Source: Nemophila menziesii (lineage: Eukaryota > Streptophyta > Magnoliopsida > Boraginales > Hydrophyllaceae). From it: DNA of 64,000 bases. The stretch lies in assembly GCA_029959085.1 (NCBI GenBank), contig JARWIR010000022.1, positions 248,001 to 312,000 on the forward strand, given 5' to 3'. The notes under the pieces are model-generated. The model did no database searches, was not told the origin of the DNA, and worked only from the letters and a program-made list of their open reading frames with translations. The position numbers and the translations under genes were made by a program. The stretch's first letter is position 1. Each line of letters begins with the position of its first letter. Below are positions 24,894 to 37,676 of this stretch, piece by piece.

Positions 24894-25008
24894 TGGTTAG
24901 ACTTTCATCCAATATTGGATAGTCCAATATATAAATACTGATAATTGGGCCATGCGTAATAATATAAATGGAATATTGGTCCATCAAATATTCGATTTAA
25001 GATTTTTC
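24894..25008. mobile_element. Resident MITE, unit 8
   Basis: Full-length, with the same variants as unit 7, consistent with the near-identity of the two left halves. Confidence 0.68.
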
Positions 25009-27159
25009 TCATTATAGTACCACATTCATTATTTACCTCTAATCATGTCAGTTTCAAATAGAACTCTAACCTAGCCGCCTTTAAGTATACACATAACATA
25101 CTAGCACCATTACCTATTATTTGTCTTCGTTCTCTTATCTCTCTCAATCTTCTTCTCTCTAATCTGGTTTTTCGTATTAAATCTTTTTTGTTCACTATCA
25201 CTTCATTCATCTTTCATTCTTGTGCACTATTGTTGTTCTCCACTTCCCAAAATTACAACCTATTTTTAAACTAAGTGTAACTTGTATTTCAGATAGTTGG
25301 ACATTACATTTCAAAAAATAAAACAAGGTACTTTTATAATATTTAAAAAATTAATTGATTGGGTAATTTTACAATATATTTTTTAATATTATTCGTACTT
25401 GGTTGTTGAATAATATTAAGAAATTTAACTGTTTGATTAATTGAACAAAAAAAGAGGGCAAAAATTAGATTTGTTTAGGAAACATTACTTCTTGCGTCTT
25501 TATATTTGTGAATTTTAGTTGTACATTGATAGCTTATATATATCTATGGATTTTTATTCATAAAATTGCTAAATACTTATTCAAATTTTTAACTATAAAT
25601 AAGTTAGATTTTAATTTTGTAACAAATATTTTGGAAATACTAATTTTGTACCTTTACAAGTTTATAGTGTTAAATAAATTTTTTCATTATTGTAGATAAA
25701 CTCTTGGTGGGGCTTTGGAGATTATATCTCTGGTAAGTCCATAAACAATTGTTTAATAGTAATCATGTTTAGTGAATTAAATATTGCTAAATCCATGTGT
25801 TTTTTACGAATTTACTGTATACTTTAAAATGTCATGTTTGTCCACTTAACTTTAGTTTAGCTGGGATTTTGCATTCTAGCATTGAGATCATAAAAACTTC
25901 AGTTTTATTATATCATAAATATTTTTATAAGTATCTTTCTAAGTAAAGTCTAATTATATGGGCTGGTTTTACCCAACTCTTGGATAAGGTAAATCAAGAA
26001 TAATATATATTGATTCGAGAAATTGCTGGGGTAACGCTAGATAGAGTAAAAAAATGTTTACTCATGGATTAATTCGGGTTAACCGTTGGATACCTTCAAT
26101 TGCATTCGATTTCCTTAGTTTAACTTCGGATTATCCCTATTGATCAACATTGGCCAAATTTTTTTTACACTTGATAGAGTAAAAAAATTACTTAGAATCT
26201 AGAAAAGATGAAGTCATCATTCTTCTAATTCATCAATATTATCTACTTTAAACGAATAAGATGAAATTAAAAATTCATAAACCAATACGAATGTTAAAAT
26301 TCGATACTTCATGAATCATATACTTCAAAAAAAGTTACAATTCAAAGTATAAATATTTATACATTACTTAACTTTCCCCAAAAACTATTAAAAAAATTTC
26401 CTTTTACTTCATAAACCATAAAGAGCCTAGATTAATGAGGGTCTTGTTAGTCATCTCGGGTGCTTGGTCAACCTATTCAACCCTATATATTTCTTTTCAC
26501 ACAAAATATTTTAAGTACATAAGTTATTTAGAAGCTTTAGGATTTAAAAAACTAAGATTCATCATAGACCTTAAAGTTTTACTAAATTAGGGAGTGAACT
26601 GGAAACTTGTATGGACTAAAATGCAAAGTGTTGTAATTTTAGAGACTGAAATGTAAAGTTTAGTAGCTTCTGGAACTAAAATGCAAAATCTTAGTGGATT
26701 GAACCCCAAGAAGTGTTACTTATTTTTTTATATCATTACGGTTTAGATTATAAAATATCATTGATCTCCGATTAATTACATCCATTACCTCCTGAACTAT
26801 GAGAAGATTGAGAACTTACCCCCCACTATTTAAAATGGTACATTTTCTGATTTAATAAACATTACATATTAATTAACAATAGTATATTTGGTAGTTCCTA
26901 ATCACCTAAACTTTAAAAACACAAATTTAAAACAAAAATAATAAAGCATCATAGACAAAATCATTCATTGGGAAAACTAGAAAAACCTTAATTTCAAAAA
27001 TTCATGTTGCTCATTTTAGTAAACTCTTATGCCCATTAGAAAATCCAAGCTTGTGTAGTTTGGACTTTGCCTCATTAAACGAACCTTAAATTTTTATATA
27101 TGTCTTGTTTATTTTTCAGGAGGGAACAGTTTGTAGAGTCTACAAGTCTTGTTCATTTT

Positions 27160-27664
27160 TTAAACAATTTGTAAGAGTTTGAAAGTCTCTTGATTCTTTT
27201 CAAAGCCAGTGAAAGTATTACAAACTTTACCCATTTCGCCACTTATATTGCAAAAACTTCCACCATCGCTACCTTGAGTGTTTCTAAGAGCGCCACCAAA
27301 ACCAACATTGTTTTGTGGAAATGGAACCATATTGGTAGTCTCAAATTGACGAGAACTAAAATTATCTGAGATTGTGTACCTAATTTTCCAACACCGTCTA
27401 AAGGGGTGTTAGAAATTTGGTTGAGCATCATGGGCATGGTTTTTTGGTGGTAAGAAGAATTGTACCAGAGATGGGTCAAGATTATTAAATAGTGTAGCTG
27501 GTGATAGTGAAAAAGAAGCAGAAGAATCGAATGCTCCTTGTAAAAAAAATTATTCTGATCAACCTTGTTGAAACTGGGTGAAAAAGTTATGCTTTGGTGC
27601 TCAAGCATGTCGTTATTGTTAGCAGTAACATTGTTATTATTGTTGTTATTGTTCATGTACCAAT
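27160..27664 (-). pseudogene. Transcription-factor-like exon remnant, unit 8
   Basis: Near copy of unit 5, including the accidental 166-codon frame (27243-27743). The stop is TAA instead of TGA. Confidence 0.5.
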
Positions 27665-28090
27665 CTACATCATTTGTTGTACATACAAATTTGTTAATGG
27701 TGTAGAAAATTATTAGATAAGAAAAGAGTTTGAAAGATCTCAAAAGACGAGCTTGATCTAGAAATTTTATAGATCACTCTCCATTATTGTCAATAACTAT
27801 AATTGTAAACATAAATATACCTATTATAAGTCGTCCTTATTAAGAATTTAAGTTAGCAATGAATGTCGTAATTGGCATTAGAATCACTGTATGCAAGTTT
27901 TTAATTTAAAATATAATTAATATTATATAATTTATTATAGTATAATTTAAAAGAATTGTTATAATTATCTAATAAGATAAATGTTGACAAAATACATTAT
28001 CAAAACAAGAAAATAGAAATAAAATCAAAATGTACTATTTAGTATTTTCGAATTTCTAAATTAATTACATGTATATACCACATAATCCTG

Positions 28091-28142
28091 GGGTTAGTAT
28101 TTCATCCAATATTTGATGGTCCATTATATAAATACTGATAAT
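28091..28142. mobile_element. Resident MITE remnant, unit 9
   Basis: Same truncation as unit 6, with identical junction 'tgataatcagg', so one deletion event copied with the 9.7-kb duplication. Confidence 0.68.
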
Positions 28143-28583
28143 CAGGACCATATTCATTATTTACCTCTAATCATGTCAGTTTCAAATAGAACTCTAACCT
28201 AGCCGCGTTTAAGTATACACATAACATACTAGCACCATTATATATTATTTGTCTTCGTTCTCTTATCTCTCTCAATCTTCTTCTCTCTAATCTGGTTTTT
28301 GGTATCAAATCTTTTTTGTTCACTATCACTTCATTCATCTTTCATTCTTGTGTACTATTATTGTTCTCCACTTCCCAAAATTACAACCTATTTTTAAACT
28401 TTGTGTAACTTGTATTTCAGATAGTTGGACAATACATTTCAAAATATAAAAATAAGGTACTTTTATAATATTTAAAAAATTAATTGATTGGGTAATTTTA
28501 CAATTTATTTTTTTATATTATTGATACTTGGTTGTAGAATAATATTAAGAAAATTAACTGTTAGATTAATTGAACAAACAAAG

Positions 28584-28610
28584 ATTATGACGCATGGCCA
28601 AATTATCAGT
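28584..28610 (-). other. Inverted fragment of the resident MITE (unit 9)
   Basis: Copy of the unit 6 rearrangement, one base closer to the MITE original ('tatcagta' here, 'tatcatta' in unit 6), so unit 9 preserves the earlier state. Confidence 0.75.
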
Positions 28611-30389
28611 ATTAGATTTGGTTAGGAAACATTACTTTTTGCATCTTTATATTTGTGAATATTAGTTGTACATTGTTAGATTATATATATCTATGGATTT
28701 TTATTCAGAAAATTGCTAAATACTTATTCAAATTTTTAACTGTAAATAATTTAGATTTTATTTTTGTAAGAAATATTTTGGAAATCCTAATTTTGTATCT
28801 TCACAAGTTTATAGTGTTAAATAATTTTTTTCATTATTTTAGATAAAATCTTGGTGGAGCTTTGGAGATTATATCTCAGGTAAGTCCATAAACAATTGTT
28901 TAATAGTAATCATTTCTAGTGAATTGAATATTTCTAAATCCATGATTTTTTTTTCGAATTTACTGTATACTTTAAAATGTCATGTTTGTCCACTTAACTT
29001 TAGTTTAGCTGGGATTTTGCATTCTAGCATTGAGATAAAAAAACTTTAGTTTTATTATATCATAAATATTTTTATAAGTAAGGTCTAATTATATGGGCTG
29101 GTTTTACCCAACTCTTGGATAAGGTAAATCAAGAATAATATATATCGGTTCCAGAAATTGCTGGGGTAACGCTAGATAGAGTAAAAAAATGTTTACCCTT
29201 GGATTAATTCGGGTTAACCGTTGGATACCTTCAATTGCATTCGATTTCCTTAGTTTAACTTCGGATTATCCCTATTGATCAACATTGGCCAAATTTTTTT
29301 TACACATGATAGAGTAAAAAAATGACTTAGAATCTAGAAAAGATGAAGTCATCATTCTTCTAATTCATCAATATTATCTTCAATAAAAGAATAAGATGAA
29401 ATTAACAATTTATAAACCAATACGAATGTTAAAATTCGATATTTCATGATGCATATACTTCAAAAAAAGTTACAATTCAAAGTATAAATATTTATACATT
29501 ACTTAACTTTCCCCAACAACTATTAAAAATAATTTCCTTTTACTTCATAAACCTTCAAATGCCTAGATTAATGAGGGTCTTGTTAGTCATCTCGGGTGCT
29601 CGGTCAACCTATTCAACCCTATATATTTCTTTTCACACAAAATATGTTAAGTACATAAGTTATTTAGAAGCTTTAGGATTTAAAAAACTAAGATTCATCA
29701 TAGACCTTAAAGTTTTACTAATTTAGGGAGTGAACTGCAAACTTGTATGGACTAAAATGCAAAGTGTTGTAGTTTTACAGACTGAAATGTAAAGTTTAGT
29801 AGCTTCTGGAACTGAAATGCAAAATCTTAGTGGATTGAACCCCAATAAGTGTTACTTATTTTTTATATTATTACGGTTTAGATTATAAAATATTATTGAT
29901 CTCCTATGAATTAGATCCATTACCTCCTGAACTATGAGAAGATTGAGAACTTACCCCCGACCACTGTTTAAAATGGTATTGGTTACCCCCATTATTAGTT
30001 TTCGTAACTCGTTACCCCGGTTAACGGAAACCGTAAAAAACCGTCGTTAGTTGGTCATGTGCCTGATTTTTTTAATTAAAAAAACAAATTTTCTGATTTA
30101 ATTAACAATAGTATATTTGGTAGTTCAAAATCACCTAAACTTTAAAAATACAAATTTAAAACAAAAATAATAAAGCATCATACACAAAATCATTCATTGG
30201 GAAAACTAGAAGAACCCTAATTTCAAAAATTCATGTTGCCCATTTTAGTAAATTCTTATGCCCATTAGAAAATCCAAACTTGTGTAATTTGGACTTTGCC
30301 TCATTTAAACAAACCTTAAATTTTTATATAAGTCTTGTTTATTTTTCAGGATGGAACAGTTCATAGAGCCTACAAGTCTTGTTCATTTT

Positions 30390-30870
30390 TCAAACAAATT
30401 GTAAGAGTTCGAAAGTCTCTTGATTCTTTTCAAAGCCAGCGAAGGTATTACAAACTTGACCCATTTTGCCACTTATATTGCAAAAAATTCCACCATCGCT
30501 ACCTTGAGTGATTCTAAGAGCGCCACCAAAACCAACATTGTTTTGTGGAAATGGAACCACATTGGTAGTCTGAAATTGACGAGAACTAAAATTATCTGAA
30601 ATTGTGTACCTAAATTTCCAAAACCGTCTAAAGGGGATTTAGAAATCATGGGCATGGTTTTTTTGGTGGTAAGAAGAATTGTACCAAAGATGGGTCAAGA
30701 TTATTAAATAGTGTAGCTGGTGATGGTGAAAAAGAAGCAGAAGAATTGAATGCTCCATGTAAAAGAAAATTGTTCGGATCAACCTTGTTGAAACTAGGTG
30801 AAAAAGTTATTGTTAGCAATAACATTGTTATTTTTGTTGTTATTTTTGTTGTTATTTTTCATGTACCAAT
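30390..30870 (-). pseudogene. Transcription-factor-like exon remnant, unit 9
   Basis: Same shortened type as units 6 and 7. Open for 60 codons at 30473-30655. Confidence 0.5.
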
Positions 30871-31296
30871 CTACATCATTTGTTGTACATACAAATTTGT
30901 TAATGGTGTTGAAAATTATTAGATAAGAAAAGAGTTTGAAATATCTAAAAAGACGAGCTTTATCTAGAAATTTTATAGATCACTCTCCATTATTGTCAAT
31001 AACTATAATTGTAAACATAAATATACGTATTATAAGTCGTCCTTATTAAGAATTTAAGTTCGCAATGAATGTCATAATTGGCATTAGAATCACTATATGC
31101 AAGTTTTTAATTTAAAATATAATTAATATTATATAATTTTTTCAAGTAAAATATAAAAGAATTGTTATAATTATCTAATAAGATAAATGTTGACAAAATA
31201 CATTATCAGAACAAGAAAACAGAAATGAAATCAAAATGTACTATTTAGGTTTTTCTAATTTCTAAATTAATTATATATATGTACCACATAATCTTG

Positions 31297-31411
31297 GGGT
31301 TAGACTTTCATCCAATATTGGATGGTCCAATATATAAATACTGATAATTGGGCCATGCGTAATAATATAAATGGAATATTGGTCCATCAAATATTTGATT
31401 TAAGATTTTTC
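31297..31411. mobile_element. Resident MITE, unit 10
   Basis: Full-length; the left arm has the unaltered 'ggatggtcc', the right arm 'ccatcaaatatttgatttaag'. Confidence 0.68.
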
Positions 31412-33666
31412 TCATTATAGGACCACATTCATTATTTACCTCTAATCATGTCAGTTTCAAATAGAACTCTAACCTAGCCACCTTTAAGTATACACATAAC
31501 ATACTAGCACCATTACCTATTATTTGTCTTCGTTCTCTTATCTCTCTCAATCTTCTTCTCTCTAATCTTGTTTTTCGTATTAAATCTTTTTTGTTCACTA
31601 TCACTTCATTCATCTTTCATTCTTGTGTACTATTGTTGTTCTCCACTTACCAAAATTACAACCTATTTTTAAACTAAGTGTAACTTGTATTTCAGATAGT
31701 TGGACATTACATTTCAAAATATAAAACAAGGTACTTTTATAATATTTAAAAAATTAATTGATTGGGTAATTTTACAATATATTTTTTAATATTATTCGTA
31801 CTTGGTTGTTGAATAATATTAAGAAATTTAACTGTTTGATTAATTGAACAAAAAAAGAGGGCAAAAATTAGATTTGTTTAGGAAACATTACTTTTTGCAT
31901 CTTTATATTTGTGAATATTAGTTGTACATTGTTAGCTTATATATATCTATGGATTTTTATTCATCAAATTGCTAAATACTTATTCAAATTTTTAACTATA
32001 AATAAGTTAGATTTTAATTTTGTAACAAGTATTTTAGAAATCCTAATTTTGTACCTTTACAAGTTTATAGTGTTAAATAAATTTTTTCATTATTGTAGAT
32101 AAACTCTTGGTGGAGCTTTGGAGATTATATCTCTGGTAAGTCCATAAACAATTGTTTAATAGTAATCATGTTTAGTGAATTAAATATTGCTAAATCCATG
32201 TGTTTTTTACGAATTTACTGTATACTTTAAAATGTCATGTTTGTCCACTTAACTTTAGTTTAACTGGGATTTTGCATTCTAGCATTGAGATCAAAAAAAC
32301 TTCAGTTTTATTATATCATAAATATTTTTATAAGTATCTTTCTAAGTAAAGTCTAATTATATGGGCTGGTTTTACCCAACTCTTGGATAAGGTAAATCAA
32401 GAATAATATATATTGATTCCAGAAATTGCTGGGGTAACGCTAGATAGAGTAAAAAAATGTTTAATCATGGATTAATTCGTGTTAACCATTGGATACCTTC
32501 AATTGCATTCGATTTCCTTAGTTTAACTTCGGATTATCCCTATTGATCAACATTGGCCAAATTTTTTTTACACTTGATAGAGTAAAAAAATTACTTAGAA
32601 TCTAGAAAAGATGAAGTCATCATTCTTCTAATTCATCAATATTATCTACTATAAATGAATAAGATGAAATTAAAAATTCATAAACCAATACGAATGTTAA
32701 AATTCGATACTTCATGAATCATATACTTCAAAAAAAGTTACAATTCAAAGTATAAATATTTATACATTACTTAACTTTCCCCAAAAACTATTAAAAAATA
32801 TTCCTTTTACTTCATAAACCATAAAAAGCTTAGATTAATTAAGGTCTTGTTAGTCATCTCGGGTGCTCGGTCAACCTATTCAACCCTATATATTTCTTTT
32901 CACACAAAATATGTTAAGTACATAAGTTATTTAGAAGCTTTAGGATTTAGAAAAATAAGATTCATCATAGACCTTAAAGTTTTATTAATTTAGGGAGTGA
33001 ACTGCAAACATGTAGGGACTAAAATGCAAAGTGTTGTAGTTTTAGGGACTGAAATGTAAAGTTTAGTAGCTTCTGGTACTGAAATGCAAAATCTTAGTGG
33101 ATTGAACCCCAAGAAGTGTTACTTATTTTTTATATCATTACGGTTTACATTATAAAATATCATTTATCTCCGATTAATTACATCCATTACCTCCTAAGCT
33201 ATGAGAAGATTGAGAAATTACCCCCCCCCCCGTTTAAAATGGTACTGGTTACCCCCATTATTAGTTTTCGTGACTCATTACCCCTGTTAACAGAAAAAAA
33301 CCGCCGTTAGTTGGTCATGTGGCTGAGTTTTTTAATTAAAAAAACAAATTTTCTGATTTAATAAACATTACCTATTAATTAACAATAGTATATTTGGTAG
33401 TTCCTAATCATCTAAACTTTAAAAACACAAATTTAAAACAAAAATAATAAAGCATCATACACAAAATCATTCATTGGGAAAACTAGTAGAACCCTAATTT
33501 TAAAAATTCATGTTACCCATTTTAGTAAACTCTTATGCCCATTAGAAAATCCAAGCTTGTGTAATTTGGACTTTGACTCATTTAAACGAACCTTAAATTT
33601 TTATATAAGTCTTGTTTATTTTTCAGGAGGGAACAGTTCGTAGAGTCTATAAGTCTTGGTCATTTT

Positions 33667-34173
33667 TCAAACAAATTGTAAGCGTTCGAAAGTCTCTTGA
33701 TTCTTTTCAAAGCCAGCGAAAGTATTACAAACGTGACCTATTTCGCCACTTATATTGCAAAAAATTCCACCATCGCTACCTTGAGTGTTTCTAAGAGCGC
33801 CACCAAAACCAACATTGTTTTGTGGAAATGGAACCATATTGGTAGTTTCGAATTGACGAGGACTATAATTATCTAAGATTGTGTACCTAAATTTCCAAAA
33901 CCTTCTAAAGGGGTGTTTGAAATTTGGTTGAGTATCATGGGCATGGTTTTTTTGGTGGTAAGAAGAATTGTACCAGAGATGGGTCAAGATTATTAAATAG
34001 TGTAGCTGGTGATGGTGAAAAAGAAGCACAATAATCGAATGCTCCTTGTAAAAGTAAATTGTTCTGATCAACCTTGTTGAAACTGGGTGAAAAAGTTATG
34101 CTTTGGTGCTCAAGCATGTTGTTATTGTTAGCAATAACATTGTTATTATTGTTGTTATTTTTCATGTACCAAT
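33667..34173 (-). pseudogene. Transcription-factor-like exon remnant, unit 10
   Basis: Two overlapping frames cover it: 134 codons (33667-34071), which contains the ancestral C-terminal part, and 128 codons (33935-34321), which contains the Asn run. They are in different frames, which localises the break to the A-run near 33950. Confidence 0.52.
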
Positions 34174-34599
34174 CTACATCATTTGTTGTACATACAAATA
34201 TTTTAATGCTGTTTAAAATTATTAGATAAGAAAAGAGTTTGAAAGATCTCAAAAGACGAACTTGATCTAGAAATTTTATAGATCGCTCTCCATTATTGAC
34301 AATAACTATAATTGTAAACATACATATACCTATTATAAGTCGTCCTTATTAAGAATTTAAGTTAGCAATGAATGTCGTAATTGGCAATAGAATCATTGTA
34401 TGCAAGTTTTTAATTTAAAATATTGTTAATATTATATAATTTATTCTAGTAAAATATAAAAGAATTGTTATAATTATCTATTTAGATAAATGTTGACTAA
34501 ATACATTATCAAAACAAGAAAATAGAAATGAAATCAAAATGTACTATTTAGGTTTTTCTAATTTCTAAATTAATTACATTTATGTACCACATAATCTTG

Positions 34600-34714
34600 G
34601 GGTTAGTCTTTCATCCAATATTGGATGGTCCAGTATATAAATACTGATAATTGGGCCATGCGTCATAATATAAATGGAATATTGGTCCATCCAATATTCT
34701 ATTGAAGATTTTTC
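34600..34714. mobile_element. Resident MITE, unit 11
   Basis: Full-length with perfect ATCCAATATTGGAT; TATA context 'ccagtatataaata' as in units 3, 13 and 16. Confidence 0.7.
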
Positions 34715-34998
34715 TCATTATCAGGACCACATTCATTATTTACCTCTAATCATGTTGGTTTCAAATAGAACTCTAACCTAGTCGCCTTTAAGTATACACA
34801 TAACATACTAGCACCATTACCTATTATTTGTCTTGTTCTCTTATCTCTCTCAATCTTCTTCTCTCTAGTCTGGTTTTTTGTATCAAATCTTTTTTGTTCA
34901 CTATCACTTTATTCCTCTTTCATTCTTGTGTACTAATGTTGTTCACCACTTCCCAACATTACAACCTATTTTTAAACTAAGTGTAACTTTTATTTCAG
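34660..34998 (+). promoter_or_regulatory. Candidate promoter and C/T-rich leader (model in unit 11)
   Basis: The resident MITE supplies TATATAAATA at about 34637-34646. The following 350 bases are largely free of ATG after the one near 34752. They carry a strongly pyrimidine-rich tract on the plus strand (about 34835-34930, 'ctcttatctctctcaatc'), of the kind found in plant core promoters and 5' leaders. The tract ends in 'tttatttcag', a possible splice acceptor. All units have this block. This is an inference from composition and motifs; the transcription start is unknown. Confidence 0.35.
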
Positions 34999-37146
34999 AT
35001 AGTTGGACTTTACATTTCAAAAAATAAAAACAAGGTACTTTTATAATATTTAAAAAATTAATTGATTGGGTAATTTTACAATATGTTTTTTAATATTATT
35101 CATACTTGATTGTAGAATAATATTCAGAAATTTATCTGTTTGATCAATTGAACAAAAAAAGAGGGCAAACATTAGATTTGTTTAGGAAACATTACTTTTT
35201 GCATCTTTATATTTGTGAATATTAGTTGTACATTGTTAGCTTATATATCTATGGATTTGTATTCATAAAATTTCTAAATACCTATTCAAATTTTAACTGT
35301 AAATAAGTTAGATTTTATTTTTGTAACAATTATTTTGGAAATCCTAATTTTGTACCTTTACAAGTTTATAGTGTAAAATAAAAAATTTCATTATTGTAGA
35401 TAAACTCTTGGTGGAGCATTGGAGATTATATCTCTGGTAAGTCCATAAACAATTGTTTAATAGTAATCATGTCTAGTGACTTAAATATTTCTAAATCGAG
35501 TAATGATATATGTCACCCCTTTTCATATCACCCTTTTATCACCCTTCTATATATATGTATTGATTTCCTTGAATAGAAGATAGAGAAAAATTAAATAGGA
35601 TAGAGAAATCCATTCATTGGTACATGTAGGCATACACGTAGGAGGTGATAAAAGAGTGATACAAAAAGGGTGACAAATATCTTTACTCTTCTAAATCCAT
35701 GATTATTTTTCGAATTTCCTGTATACTTTAAAATGTCATGTTTGTCCACTTAACTTTAGTTTAGCTGGGATTTTGCATTCTAGCATTGAGATCAAAAAAT
35801 CCTTCAGTTTTATTATAACAAAAATAATTTTATAAGTATCTTTATAAGTAAAGTCTAATTATATGGGCTGGTTTTACCCAACTCTTGGATAAGGTAAATC
35901 AAGAATAATATATATTGGTTCCAGAAATTGCTGGGGTAACTCTAGATAAAGTAAAAATATGTTTCCCCTTGGATTAATTCGGGTAAACCATTGGATACCT
36001 TCAAATGCATTCGATTTCCTTAGATTAACTTCGGATTATCCCTATTGATCAACATTGGCCAATTTTTTTTACACATGATAGAGTAAAAAATGACTTAGAA
36101 TCTAGAAAAGATGAAGTCATCATTCTTCTAATTCATCAATATTATCTACTATAAACGAATAAGATGAAATTAACAATTTATAAACCAATATGAATGTTAA
36201 AATTCGATACTTCGTGAATAATATACTTCAAAAAAAGTTACAATTCAAAGTATAAAGATTTATACATTACTTAACTTTCCCCAAAAACTAATAAAAAAAT
36301 TCCTTTTAAATCATAAACCTTCAAAAGCCTAGATTAATTAGGGTCTTGTTAGTCATCTCGGGTGCTCGGTCAACGTATTCAACCGTATATATTTCTTTTC
36401 ACACAAAATATGTTAAGTACAATTTTTATTTAGAAGCTTTAGGATTTAGAAAACTAAGATTCATCATAGACCTTAAAGTTTTATTAATTTAGGGAGTGAA
36501 CTGCAAACTTGTAGGGACTAAAATGCAAAGTGTAGTAGTTTTAGAGACTGAAATGTAAAGTTTAGTAGCTTCTTGAACTGAAATGCAAAATCTTAGTGGA
36601 TTGAACCCCAAGAAGTGTTACTTATCTTTTATATCATTACGGTTTAGATTATAAAATATCATTTATCGTTGATTAATTATACCCATTACCTCCTGATCTA
36701 TGAGAAGATTGAGAACTTACCCCCCACTGTTTAAAATGGTATTGGTTACCCCCATTATTAGTTTTCGTGACTTGTTACCCCTGTTAACGGAAACCGTAAA
36801 AAACCGCCGTTAGTTCGTCATGTTCTTGAATTTTTTAATTAAAAAAACAAATTTTCTGATTTAATAAACATTACCTATTAATCAACAATAGTATATTTGG
36901 TAGTTCCTAATCACCTAAACTTTAAAAACACAAATTCAAAACAAAAATAATAAAGCATCATACACAAAATCCTTCATTGGGAAAACTAGAAGAACCTTAA
37001 TTTCAAAAATTCATGTTGCCCATTTTAGTAAATTCTTATGCCCATTAGAAAAACCAAGCTTGTGTAATTTGGACTTTTCCTCATTTAAACGAACCTTAAA
37101 TTTTTATATAAGTCTAGTTTATTTTTCAGGAGGGAACAGTTCGTAG
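34999..37146 (+). other. Candidate spliced plus-strand transcript (model in unit 11)
   Basis: Three exon-like blocks are bounded by splice motifs. Block 2, 34999-35034, lies between 'tatttcag' and 'gtactt'. Block 3, 35400-35436, lies between 'cattattgtag' and the consensus donor 'gtaagt'. Block 4 starts at 37130 after 'tatttttcag'. Joined, they stay in one frame (block 3 in most units encodes INSWWSFGDYIS; here SIGDY) and end at TAG 37144-37146. No in-frame ATG or clear first-exon donor was found, so this may be non-coding RNA or a decayed gene. The equivalent of block 3 starts at 1443, 4753, 8057, 12727, 16008, 19158, 22429, 25696, 28843, 32099, 35400, 39093, 43725, 47244, 50556, 53860, 58535 and 61844. 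The ~63-codon open frame just before it in many units lies in the intron of this model and looks fortuitous. Confidence 0.35.
35498..35688. mobile_element. 191-bp MITE, copy in unit 11
   Basis: Ends are imperfect inverted repeats of about 46 bp, starting GAGTAATGATATATGTCACC on the left and, read inward from the right, GAGTAAAGATATTTGTCACC. A perfect 9-bp duplication TTCTAAATC flanks it (35489-35497, 35689-35697); units without it have this 9-mer once. No coding capacity. Size, end structure and duplication length fit a Mutator-type MITE. Confidence 0.88.
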
Positions 37147-37169
37147 AGTCTACAAGTCTTGTTCATTTT

Positions 37170-37676
37170 TCAAGCAATTTGTAAGAGTTCGAAAATCTCT
37201 TGATTCTTTTGAAAGCCAGCGAAAATATTACGAAGTTGACCCATTTCGCCACTTATATTGCAAAAACTTCCACCATCGCTACCTTGAGTGTTTCTAAGAG
37301 CGCCACCAAAACCAACATTGTTTTGTGGAAATGGAACCACATTGGTAGTCTCAAATTGACGAGAACTAAAATTATCTGAGATTGTGTACCTAAATTTCCA
37401 AAACCGTCTAAAGGGGTGTTAGAAATATGGTTGAGTTTCATGGGCATGGTTTTTTTGGTGGTAAGAAGAATTGTACCAGAGATGGGTCAAGATTATTAAA
37501 TAGTGTAGCGGGTGATGGTGAAAAAGAAGCAGAAGAATTGAATGCTCCTTGTAAAAGAAAATTGTTCTGATCAACCTTGTTGAAACTGGGTGAAAAATTT
37601 ATGTTTTGGTGCTCAAGCATGTCGTTATTGTTAGCAATAAAATTGTTATTATTATTTTTATTTTTCATGTACCAAT
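37170..37676 (-). pseudogene. Transcription-factor-like exon remnant, unit 11
   Basis: The Asn-rich half is open for 76 codons (37438-37668) and the next part for 64 codons (37253-37447) in a second frame, overlapping by 10 bases at the A-run. Confidence 0.52.

Larger units (their letters stand above)
24617..27813 (+). repeat. Array unit 8, mosaic
   Basis: 3,197 bp. From its start to about 26.16 kb it follows unit 7, from about 26.18 to 26.42 kb it follows unit 10, and from about 26.43 kb to its end it follows unit 5, including the ~110-bp deletion at about 26840 and the 166-codon open frame in the pseudogene. Confidence 0.88.
27814..31019 (+). repeat. Array unit 9
   Basis: 3,206 bp. It is the partner of unit 6 at an offset of 9,685 bp and shares the truncated MITE and the inverted MITE piece (28584-28610). 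Splice-like sites are weakened: the acceptor before the 37-nt block reads 'attttag' and the distal exon begins GATGG instead of GAGGG. Confidence 0.9.
31020..34322 (+). repeat. Array unit 10
   Basis: 3,303 bp without large insertions. Its first half matches unit 7 (offset about 9.67 kb). Its second half belongs to a different subgroup and matches the second half of unit 12 (offset about 8.32 kb), so it is itself a junction between two subfamilies. Confidence 0.9.
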
